Below, one piece after another: positions 43,963 through 54,094 of a stretch of DNA of 64,000 nucleotides. The DNA comes from Microdochium bolleyi (taxonomy: Eukaryota; Ascomycota; Sordariomycetes; Xylariales; Microdochiaceae): contig KQ964245.1 of assembly GCA_001566295.1 (NCBI GenBank), forward strand, positions 315,524 through 379,523, given 5' to 3'. Under the pieces are notes generated by a model that was not told where the DNA came from, ran no database searches, and was given only the letters and a program-made list of their open reading frames with translations. Within the stretch, counting starts at the first letter, position 1. The number at the start of each line of letters is the position of its first letter. Made by a program: the position numbers and the translations under genes.

Positions 43963-46900
43963 GGTGAATTAGGGCCTCTGTGGGATCCCGCGGACAACTT
44001 CTGGAGTTTGACTCTGCGGCCTGCCTTCTGACGGAGCTGGAAACTGCGAATTCCATCATGTTAGCTGTAGTCCACGTCACCGCCGATGCTCGCCGTTTCG
44101 CCACCGCTCTCCGAGGGGGAGCATGTTCAAGCAGATTGCAGCGCTCAATGACTTGACTGGATCGAGACCAGCGCCCACGCAACGCGTTCGCAGTCTCGGA
44201 CTGGCCAGCCGTTGCTCAGGACAGCCCAGATGCAGTGAGGAGCGAGCAATTCGTATCCTCGACTGCTTCACCTACAAGGCCGTGGAGGGAATGGCCACAC
44301 TGTCTTTGTGCAAACTCACCTAGTATTGTCCTGCTCGAAGTAGCGTGTGCAATGATTCTCGACAAGAGAGAACGGATTGCTGCCAGAGGCGAGGAAGTTT
44401 GTGGAGGTGGGTGGTCTGGCGAGATGGGGATGTGTGGAAGGAGAAGAAGTGAGCACGAAGGGTCCGTCTTCGGGTTGAAGTGGGATGGCGGACTGGCAGG
44501 CACGGAGGCCAGCGGAGGTAGCGCTGCACCAGGCACACAAGGATGGCTGGGCTAAGCAGCAGACACGCACGACAGGCTCAGGAGCACAACAAGATCCGCC
44601 AGCTTTTTTTTTGGGTTTGCTCACAGAAAATCGGAGCGAGGGGGTGCGTGTCTTGGTCTCTATCCTATTGTTTGAGGGAACGGGATGCAGGGAGGAGGGG
44701 TGGCTGTCCCGCACCCCTGGCACAGCTCCTCCGGACACTCAGCATTATTCGTCACTGGCGACCTGGCGGTACCTCGCCGTGGGGAAGACGAGGTCTCCCC
44801 GAGGTACTGTACCTGCCTCGGACCCGCGCGCTAGAACTCGAAGCCTTGGGTGGCCATACTGCAATCGGTCCCCGAGCTCAGGGGCGGCCGGGAGGGGCAT
44901 ATTGCGGCGACCGACTGGACGAGCAAGGCCGACACCGCCTCCGAAAAAGCATTGGGGCAGATCCTGGGCGGGGCCTGGAAAAGCGGGACCACCAGGCACC
45001 CCACCAAGTACTAGTACCCCAACATCAACAATCCTCCTTCTGCGCTTGAGGTCTTCCAGCCGGGAGTTGTCCTTGTGCGCTGTCTGGAGCCCCAATCTCC
45101 CATGCCAAGCTGTTCAACGGAGCTCTCGACGGCGGCGGCCATCGTCAAGCGCGACAGTGGACCCTCGCGCTCGGCAGCCGCGGAACCCTCGAGCTCGTGG
45201 ATGTCAAAATGGAGCTGCTTTGGGCATTGAAGTTGCACGGTCCGGACACTACTGGCAGAAGGCATCGACGTAGGTACAGAGCACCTGCTAGACGAATGGG
45301 AGTTGTTGCCCGCTCAATGCTCTACCGTAGCTCTTCCTTCACACGATGCTACGGTATGTCCTGGGGCTTTTCGAGACTGCGGCGGCGTTGCTGGCGGTCA
45401 ATCTCAGCTTCACTCTGGCCGTCTCGGACCGACCGGGGCCGCGACAACGTCCCGTGCCCGCGTAAGCAGCACGACATGGTTACCCCAAAGTTGTATACGG
45501 AGGAAGAGTTGTCACTGCCACTGTCGCTATGCAGGTTACCGAGCCCGAGTCATAGTTCTTGCTGTTCCGGTCACACTGCACAGCTCCTCAAATATACTCC
45601 GCCACACCTTACTTGCACTGGCAAGAACAGCTCGCCTCGGGTAGTTTGCAGCCGCTTCCAAGCGTGAAGGAGTTGCTCGCAGCGCCTGAGACTACCATGT
45701 AGTCGAAGTGTTCTGTTCGACCGTGACAAACTCGAGCCTTCTCTTAGCCCTCGAAGTGGAGAATTGTTATGACACATGGTAGCTCTACTTCCTGAGATGG
45801 CGGCGAGCAGGGATAGTCGTCACTTTGCATCCACGGGAGCACTAGAAACCCCATACACGACTCGAGTCAAAGAACCTCCCAAGGAGTCACGCGAGACGCT
45901 ACCTGGCAAGGCTCGCTGGCCCAGCTGGCGTCCTGCACACACTTGCGGTCAGACAGGGCGAAGGCGCCCGTAGACGAAGATCGGGACACCGCCATGTCGT
46001 CCAAGGATGCTTGAGCAGGTCGTCCGACTTCCAGCACCCCGGTCAGTCATGGCTGGGCCTTGGCCGGCCTGACGCCGAGTGGCTGGCCATGGGCCGCAAC
46101 CCAGGAACTGGTAGTCTTGACAAATCAGCAGGTGGCTGGCCTGATGCCAAAGGCGATCCGATCCCATTGTGCAGGTCAGGAGTGGCGTGACAGATAATGT
46201 TGAATGCCAGGCATTGCCAGCCGTGGGATAAAGCTCCCAACTAATGCTCTGACAGCCCCTGTATGCCTCGCGGCGTCCTGTCGCGTTTGCTCTCTCCAAG
46301 ACATGCAGGCCTCCCCGTTCTCCACCGAGGATTTTGGCGGCCATAGCAATCCAACGTGGACTAAAATAAGTGGCGATGTAGAAGGTTGTGCGGATCTCTG
46401 GGGCTGCCTCTTGTCGTACCGCTTACTGTATGCATACCCGACGTGGCCTGGTGAATGCTCTGCCGCGTGAGGTGTGCTGTCCTTCTGCCTCGAATGTCCA
46501 TTTCAGAGACCTCGAAATGCTCAGCACTCACTGGCATGGCGAGCAAGTTCACGAGACTCGAAAGGGGTTTGGCAGATTGCTCAGAGTTGGACCCCTCGAA
46601 CCCCAAAAATTAATGGGACCGGCCGAATCGGGCTTGGCGTGGACCAACAATTGTCGATAGCTCCTACCCAAGGCCGCTTTGTACTGTACTTCGGCGAGGG
46701 GCAACCGCGTACCTGAGCGGTACCTGCCCGCAGCCCCACACACATCCCCAACCCACCGACGCCGCGCAACCTGCATGGCCAGCTTCCCATCGAGACAGCA
46801 CATTCAGCCGAAAAGTTACGAGAGAAAAAAGTGCCTAGGAAAGCAGCATTGATGGGGGCGGGCCTTTGGAACCACCCCGGAACCGCTGTATCCTGACCCA

Positions 46901-47673
46901 TTGCGACTGCTGAGGCTTCCGCCAGGCGATCATAGCAAGCTCACACCCCCCCAGGGACCATCCCAACCCACGAAAACGGCATCGACCTGCCACCCCTCAC
47001 CCTTGCTAGGAGTCCGGCTAGGCACCTTGAAGCTCAACCTCCAGCCCACCACTGGCAGCAATTGTCCCTCCCTTCTTCATCCTCCCCAAAAGTCCGGCTG
47101 TTACTCCTCCTCGGCCAACTTTTCACTTCCTCACCCACTCCTCAAGGCTTCTTTCCCCGTGATCTTTTGTACCTTCGCGTGCAATAGAAGCTCGAGATCG
47201 CGCCTCAACGTGTTGACGACGCACTTCTCGTCAAGCACATTATACGGTATGTCCTCCATCGCTTCCTCTCTGCTCGGCCTGTCACCAGAGGTGTCTCGCA
47301 GCCCATTGCGGTGTGATCTCGCCGCCTTGGTTTCCCTCCGTCATTCTGTGTCCAAGCTCGTTGCTACTACTCTGTACAAAATTTGCTTTGGCCGTATGAG
47401 ACCTTGCGGCTTCAACCTCGTGGTTCTGTAGCACAGGGCCGGGCGTGGGCAGGCGCCCACGAATCCCGGCAGTTCGCGAGCTTGTTTCACGGAATTGCCT
47501 GATTCCAAGTGCCCTCATGCCAGAATCATGGCTTTCTCGCAGCTTTCCTCCATACCAGCATTGAGGCTCATGAAGGCCTTTTCCGGGATTTACTGAATCT
47601 AACGTGTCCTCCGCCCCTCTAGTCCACAAGAAGCACGCGTATCTAGATCCTCCGCGAGAGACGAATCTTGGCA
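43963..47673. promoter_or_regulatory. Long divergent spacer between ACL2 and ACL1
   Basis: 3.7 kb between the two start codons. It contains probable 5'-UTR introns for both genes: about 44044-44319 for ACL2, and about 47247-47622 for ACL1 with a TCTAAC branch-like site. The rest has ORFs up to 262 codons without domains (for example 44485-45273), which I regard as chance. It must carry the promoters of both genes. A T run lies near 44606. No RNA gene or transposon seen. Confidence 0.5.
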
Positions 47674-49733
47674 ATGGCTTCCACCGGTAACCTCGGGGTC
47701 AGCGGCACCTCGACCCCCGCCCCTACGGGCGCGAACGACAACATCACTCGCTTCTCTGCGCCGAGCAGGTCTCTGAGCCCCGCACCCGAGCACGCTCTGT
47801 TCAGCAACAAGACACGATGCTTGGTCTACGGCCTCCAGAACCGCGCCGTCCAGGGCATGCTTGACTTCGACTTCATCTGCAAGCGCACGACTCCATCCGT
47901 TGCTGGCATCATCTACACCTTCGGTGGCCAGTTTGTCAGCAAGATGTACTGGGGCACTAGCGAGACCCTCCTGCCTGTCTACCAGCAGTCTGCCGCTGCT
48001 CTGGCCAAGCACCCCGACGTTGACACCGTTGTCAACTTTGCCTCCTCCCGCAGTGTCTACAGCTCCACCATGGAGCTTATGGAGTTCCCCCAAGTCAAGA
48101 CCATTGCTATTATTGCCGAGGGTGTTCCCGAGCGCGTAAGTCTTGTAGCCTACTGCCCGTATTCCATTGTAGTCAGATACTAACGGAACGGTGTTTGCAG
48201 CGTGCTCGTGAGATCGCCCACGTTGCTCGCAAGAAGGGTGTCACTATCATTGGCCCTGCCACCGTCGGTGGTATCAAGCCCGGTGCGTTCAAGATCGGTA
48301 ATACTGGTGGCATGATGGACAACATCGTCGCCTCCAAGCTCTACCGCAAGGGCTCTGTCGGCTATGTCTCCAAGTCCGGAGGTATGTCCAACGAGCTCAA
48401 CAACATCATCTCCCAGAACACCGACGGTGTCTACGAGGGTATCGCCATCGGTGGTGACAGATATCCTGGTACCACCTTCATCGACCACATGCTCCGCTAC
48501 CAGAACGACCCGGGATGCAAGATCCTGGTTCTGCTCGGTGAAGTTGGTGGTGTCGAGGAGTACAAGGTCATCGAGGCCGTCAAGAACGGCGTCATTACCA
48601 AGCCCATTGTCGCGTGGGCCATTGGTACATGCGCCAGCATGTTCACCACCGAGGTCCAGTTTGGCCACGCTGGTTCTTTCGCCAACTCGCAGCTCGAGAC
48701 CGCTGTCGTCAAGAACAAGATGATGAAGGAGGCCGGCATTCACGTTCCCGACACCTTCGAGGACCTCCCCACCACCATCAAGACTGTCTACGACAAGCTT
48801 GTGGCTGACGGCACCATCGTTCCCGAGGCCGAGCCAGTCGTCCCCAAGATCCCGATGGACTACTCCTGGGCCCAGGAGCTTGGCCTTATCCGCAAGCCTG
48901 CCGCTTTCATCTCCACCATCTCCGATGACCGTGGCCAGGAGCTCCTGTACGCTGGCATGCCCATCTCGGACGTCTTCCGGGAGGACATTGGCATTGGTGG
49001 TGTCATGTCTCTGCTGTGGTTCCGCCGCCGCCTGCCTCTCTACGCCTCCAAGTTTTTGGAGATGGTCCTCATGCTTACTGCCGATCACGGCCCGGCCGTG
49101 TCTGGTGCCATGAACACCATCATCACAACTCGTGCCGGCAAAGACCTGATCAGCTCGCTGGTCGCTGGTCTCTTGACTATTGGTTCTCGTTTCGGTGGTG
49201 CGCTCGACGGCGCTGCCGAGGAGTTCACCAAGGCCGCTGACAACGGCCTCACTCCCCGTGACTTTGTCGACACCATGCGCAAGCAGAATAAGCTCATTCC
49301 CGGTATTGGTCACCGCATCAAGTCCCGCAACAACCCCGATCTTCGTGTCGAGCTTGTCAAGGAGTACGTTCTTAAGAACTTCCCTAGCCACAAGCTGCTT
49401 GACTACGCCCTGGCTGTCGAGAGTGTCACCACCTCGAAGAAGGATAACCTCATCCTCAACGTCGACGGTTGTGTCGCTGTCTGCTTCGTTGATCTGATGC
49501 GCAGCTGTGGTGCTTTCTCTCAGGAGGAGGCCGAGGACTACATGAAGATGGGTGTCCTCAACGGTCTCTTCGTCCTGGGTCGCAGCATTGGTCTAATTGC
49601 CCACTACCTCGACCAGAAGAGACTGCGCACCAGCTTGTACAGACATCCTTGGGACGATATTACCTACCTGCTCCCCACCCTGGGCAAGACCAGCGGCCCT
49701 GGCGAAAGCAGAGTCGAGGTTGCCATGAAGTAG
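47674..49733 (+). CDS. ACL1: ATP-citrate lyase, subunit 1 (citrate-synthase-like and CoA-ligase part)
   Basis: Partner of ACL2 in the cytosolic ATP-citrate lyase. Two exons, join(47674..48135, 48201..49733), with a 65-nt intron; 664 aa. The CoA-ligase part shows GPATVGGIKPGAFKIGNTGG and YVSKSGGMSNELNNII. VQFGHAGSFANSQLETA carries the His that is phosphorylated during catalysis (H310). The C-terminal citrate-synthase-like domain shows ADHGPAVSGAMNTIITTRAG, GSRFGGALDGAAEEF and the active-site IPGIGHRIKSRNNPD. Ser/Thr/Pro-rich residues 1-40 precede the first domain. The ATG at 47674 fits a highly expressed gene (strong C-ending codon bias). A 376-nt 5'-UTR intron ending at 47622 is likely. Confidence 0.97.
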
Positions 49734-50139
49734 AGAGCGGGCTGAATTTGGAGTTTTTGGGAAGTCTGAAGGCCGGGGACGTGATACGTAGTAACGAAGC
49801 TTTAGAGCGCGTAAACAACACGCAACACTGTATGAATGGACTCTGGTTCAATATTGAGCAAACCGCAAACTGAAAATGCGTACTACTTCTTGGTGCCGAG
49901 AATGAAGGCATTCTGGACTCTATGCCGTCCTGCTTTCGAAAGCCGAACGTGGGCGGCGACCCTGCCCATCGCGCTTGGCCCCACTTTCCTGTACTTGGGC
50001 GGCGTTCGCGTTGATTGGTCAATGTACTACGATGCCACAGTTGCTAATCTGAATGTCTTCACGCTCCTCCATTTGCAGTACTGCCCATACAACGACATCG
50101 CCACTGCAGGACAAAGGAGTACCTGATTCACGGCCCATC
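49734..50139. other. Intergenic, ACL1 to FAR1-GST gene
   Basis: ACL1 3' flank and upstream region of the next plus-strand gene. The frame of the next gene is also open from an ATG at 50053, so its true start is uncertain. Confidence 0.45.
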
Positions 50140-52205
50140 ATGTCGACAGCATCACCGCGCACAACGCGCAACCAGGAAGCAGCAAAAACGCGAACAGGCA
50201 CTCGAAGCACCAATACGGGGGCGGGTCCTCGGCCTCTCGCTACAGCACCACACCCTCCTGCACCGTCACAGCACACTGACCAATCTACATATTGTCCCAA
50301 TGGACATCTCGTAGTTCAGGACAATGGGCAGCAATCCGACGAGCATGGTGCATATCCTCAAGAGACTTCGGCAGCTTCGGCTGCTGGATACGATGCGGCG
50401 CAGAGAATCGCTCCTGCTACTCCTACGCAATCTCATCCCGCGCAGAGCACTCCCGTGCATCAACATGACCCAGCGGCAGATGATGCAGAACGCTATGGGG
50501 AGGAACTCTCTTCTCTAGAGGCAGCCGTTCATACACCAACGCAGTCTAACCACGGAGGGACGATCATGACACCAGGGACTGGACCTTACATCTCAACTTT
50601 GCCCATCCCACCAGAGGGCGGTCCCGGTGGCGGCCCCCCGGCCAAGAGCGCCGATGAAATGTTGGATTCCCTCCGCGCGTTCAGCCGGCCGCACGGCTAC
50701 GATCTAGTGAAGCGGCAGCCGTCAAATCTACGGAACGGTGAGTACACGCGCTACGCGATTGCCTGCGAGGCTTTCGGCATGCACAAGTCGACCAGCAAGG
50801 GCATCCGCAAGGCCACCTCGCGCAAGATTGGCTGCGAGTTCCGCGGTTCCATCAAGTCGAACAAGGGGATGGATGGTGGCTGGGTGTTCCAGTTGATGGA
50901 CAAGCCCGAGACGAGGGTGCACAATCATGGGCCGATGGTAAGTCCATGTCGAACGCGTTCGGTTTTTAATTTCCCTGGAAACGGAAGCGTTTCATTATTA
51001 ATCTCCCCAGGACTCGTCTATGAAGCCTTTCCTGCATTTCGAGTCTTCGGACATCTTATTCTGACGGCCCTTTTCAGGCCCGGCCTCAACGTGCGTACTA
51101 CCACAATGGCTCAAAGGACGGCTGGCACGGCACTGTTACGCCAGGAGGAAAGTACCAGCCAGAGGCTGGTAGATACCACTTATACATTGGCCTCTTCTGC
51201 CCTTTCGCACACCGAGTTAATCTGGTTCGCTGCGTGAAGGGGCTTCAAGAACTTCTCCCAATCTCTATAGTCAAGCCTTACCCAAAAGGCGATGACAGAG
51301 GCTGGCCTGGCTGGGAGTTCGCCGGCTGTCGGGGCCTGTCAGACCTGTACGAAGGCGCGACCGAAGATAATGTTCATGGCTCGCGCTACCTGCACGATAT
51401 CTACTTCCGTGCCGACAAGACTTACACTGGCAGATACACGGTGCCGGTCGTGTGGGATACGAAGACAGACACGATGGTCGCGAACGAGAGCCTCGAGATC
51501 ATGCGTTGGATGTCGTCGGGTTTCGACGTGCTCTTGCCCTTCGACAGTCCTGAGCGGAACCTGAGCCTGTACCCGGGCCATCACAAGGCCAAGATCGACG
51601 AGGTCAAGGACTGGTTGACGCATGACCTCAACTCGGGCGTGTACAAGGCTGGCTTCGCTACGTCGCAGGGCGCATATGACAGGAACCTGGCTCCAGTCTT
51701 TGCTGCGCTCAACCAGCTCGAGCTGCTGATTTACACCAACGGCGGGCCATTTGTGCTCGGAGCGGAGATGACAGAGCTTGACATTCTCGCGTACCCGACG
51801 ATCATCAGATTCGACGTCATCTACGTGCAGCACTTCAAGTGCAACCTGGGCACGATCCGAGGTGACTACCCGGTCATCCACGAGTGGCTGAAGCATCTGT
51901 ACTGGAACGTCAAGGGGTTCAAAGAGACGACAGATTTCAGGCATATCAAGGAGAACGTGAGTTCCTGACCGGGCGAACCATACGAGGACATGGAATTCTC
52001 AGACAAGGACCAGACTGACTCTGGACTTCTTCTTCACTAGTACACGAGGAGCCATGAGAAGATCAACCCGCTGGGGATCACTCCACTGGGTCCGTTTCCG
52101 GACATCAAAGAGGGCGTGAACCTGGACTTTCTGGGCCAATTGCGCCCGGGGTCGGTGGATCACCCTGCGGTGTTGGAGCATCAAAAGACCTTGCCCGCTA
52201 TCTGA
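50140..52205 (+). CDS. FAR1-type DNA-binding domain spliced to omega-like glutathione transferase (fusion candidate)
   Basis: I read join(50140..50937, 51078..51956, 52041..52205); 613 aa. Residues 1-165 or so are Pro/Ser/Thr/Gln-rich and disordered. Residues 175-262 resemble a FAR1/WRKY-GCM1 zinc DNA-binding domain: FSRPHGYDLVKRQPSN, IACE, SRKIGCEFRGSIKSN, WVFQL, VHNHGPM, with paired Cys and a terminal H-x-H. The first intron (140 nt, GTAAGT...TTTTCAG) then joins in phase 0 to a fungal omega-like GST: GRYHLYIGLFCPFAHRVNLV (catalytic Cys307), VVWDTKTDTMVANESLEIMR, and GVYKAGFATSQGAYDRNLAP. Exon 3 ends HPAVLEHQKTLPAI. The last codon of exon 1 is ATG, so the GST could instead start there as a 348-aa protein with the FAR1 ORF a separate or alternative transcript. 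GST identity is firm; the fusion is a hypothesis. Confidence 0.68.
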
Positions 52206-53017
52206 ACGTGCTGCTCTTGTTCGAAAGCAGTGCTGGTGGCCAACCGTGAAGGCGTGTACGAGTATGATGAACAGTGGGAATTATGCTGCGTGATCATTTG
52301 TGATACCAATAGCGAGCTGGCAGGCGGAGCTTGCTTATTTTTGCCGGAAATTCTCGTCTTTCCCAAAACTTCGACAATTATGGCAGAACCAGCGTGATAT
52401 GTGAAGTTACAGTTCTTATAAGTGCAATGCGACGTGGGAGTTGGTGTTTACATGTGGTGTAACTGAGGGTTGGGTTGTGTACCAACGCCACCATCACCCC
52501 AAGTCGGAATTTGAGAGCTATTCAGGGGTAGAAAAAAGCGATACTAATTGATTATATTCAATTCATTGGAGAGGAATTATGTGCTGTCATGAACCTCGTC
52601 GCCGTGCTCGCCTGGTGCTTCGAGAAACAGGGGCGGTGTTTGGAGGCAGAATATCCGCAGAGTGGCCCCACTCAAAATGTCCAGGGTGCTTGGGATCTGT
52701 GATATTCGGCGATACACTGTTGCGGAAGATATTGCGACGGCGACGACGAGCTTTTGAGCTAGGGCGACACTCTGTACCACACGACACGACTACGACGTCA
52801 GGGCTTCTGCCGGAGCAAACAGCGACTACTAACCTACTGCAGCATCGCGACCCCGACCTAGGGACTTCTACGAGCAGGGCAGGGCACACACAGCTCTTTG
52901 ATCACGAAACGGAACAAGGAACGGGGACGACAAGCACACAAGCTCTCAGCCAAAATTCCACCACGAGCAGTCCGCGATCCCAATCTCAACACCTCACAAA
53001 CACACACATCACCCGCG
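52206..53017. other. Intergenic, GST to mitochondrial uL30m
   Basis: AT-rich left half (52380-52570), then a 5' region of the ribosomal protein gene containing an out-of-frame ORF (52579-53373) without domains. Confidence 0.5.
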
Positions 53018-53287
53018 ATGACGTTCTTCCGCATAACGCTCCACCGCTCCGCGATCGGCCTGCCCGAGCGCACGCGGGGCGTCCTGATGGCCCTGGGCCT
53101 GCGCAAGCGCACGCAGACCGTGTACCACCCAGTGAGCCCGCAGTTCGCGGGTATGATCATGAAGGTGAAGGAGCTGGTGCGCATCGAGGAGGTCGACCGC
53201 GCGCTCGACTCGCAGGAGCAGCGGGCCGCGCGGCGGCCGGACCCAGGGTTCTGGCTGGAGAAGAGAGGGGAGGAGAGGACGATCTGA
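53018..53287 (+). CDS. MRPL33: Mitochondrial large-subunit ribosomal protein uL30m
   Basis: Single exon, 89 aa. The compact uL30 fold is recognisable: FFRITLHRSAIGLPERTRGV at the N terminus, then LMALGLRKRTQTVYHPVSP, then FAGMIMKVKELVRIEEVDRA. The spacing of ITLHRSAIGLP and LGLRKRTQTV is diagnostic of the L30/L7 family. The short extension after the domain (QEQRAARRPDPGFWLEKR) matches fungal mitochondrial members. It acts in the mitochondrial 54S subunit; no separate cleavable presequence is obvious, as in yeast Mrpl33. The ATG at 53018 is the only start that keeps the domain complete. Confidence 0.9.
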   Translation: MTFFRITLHRSAIGLPERTRGVLMALGLRKRTQTVYHPVSPQFAGMIMKVKELVRIEEVDRALDSQEQRAARRPDPGFWLEKRGEERTI

Positions 53288-54094
53288 GTTACTATGACTC
53301 CGCCCAAGCACGTGGCCGGCAGGAAGACGGCAAGGGAGGATGGCAAGCAGGCAGGCAAAGAAGGCTAGGGTAGAGGGGATAGGAGGGAATGATGGCGGAC
53401 CGGCACGGCATCTGTGCGAACTCGCTGCGTGGCATAAACAGCCATGCGTGATTGCACGTAGCTGTCAATACCGACACTACGGAACGAGCGACACGGGCGG
53501 AAGACGCTGGTGCGCCATTCCGGAGAACGTCTCTGTTTTCCGACATAATCCCATCGACGGAAACCACCGTGTGATGATCTCCAGCCACAACGAGCACTCG
53601 CCTATACGAAGGAGAGGTAACTTCGGGACCGGAGGGAGCATGTCAAAGCTGTCTGCGAGTAGGTGCGGTTGTGTAGCTCCGTCATCAGGGCTGCCATGCT
53701 GGAGGAGATGTTCGCTGTATTAAAAGTGTATAACGGCCACAAAGTACCATATTTCATGACTGTCACGAACAGTACAGAGGACCACAGTGCTCCTATTCGC
53801 TGATGCAACGTGGCACGCTGCGATTGGGAAGCTAGTATGCGGACCACGGCAAATCACAACGGCATTCACTGACGCAGTCTCGAAACGCTTCGAGTGTGTC
53901 CCTTTGTTTGCCGTGTCTACTGAGATACGTGGTGCTCTGGAGCCGAGGACCAAAAGTAACACCGCCACCCGCCTAGGTGGCATTGGTCGGTAGCAGACAT
54001 CAGGAGGCCATCTTAGAGATACACAAAATCAAACCCGATCCGAAGGCCGTCATGATCAAACTCCGTGCGCCGTCCCAACCGCAAACAATGACCC
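53288..54094. other. Convergent spacer, uL30m (+) / EAF3 (-)
   Basis: Shared 3' flanks; only short unsupported ORFs. Confidence 0.5.

Noticed and set aside
44485..45273. 262-codon ORF in the ACL2-ACL1 spacer
   Set aside because: Composition typical of chance open GC-rich sequence (Pro/Arg/Ser), no domain, no splice structure.
48180..49391. 403-codon ORF antisense to ACL1
   Set aside because: Shadow of the strong codon bias of ACL1; the sense protein is unmistakable.
52579..53373. 264-codon ORF overlapping uL30m in another frame
   Set aside because: No domain, Arg/Pro/Gly-rich; the overlapping uL30m frame is clearly the real one.
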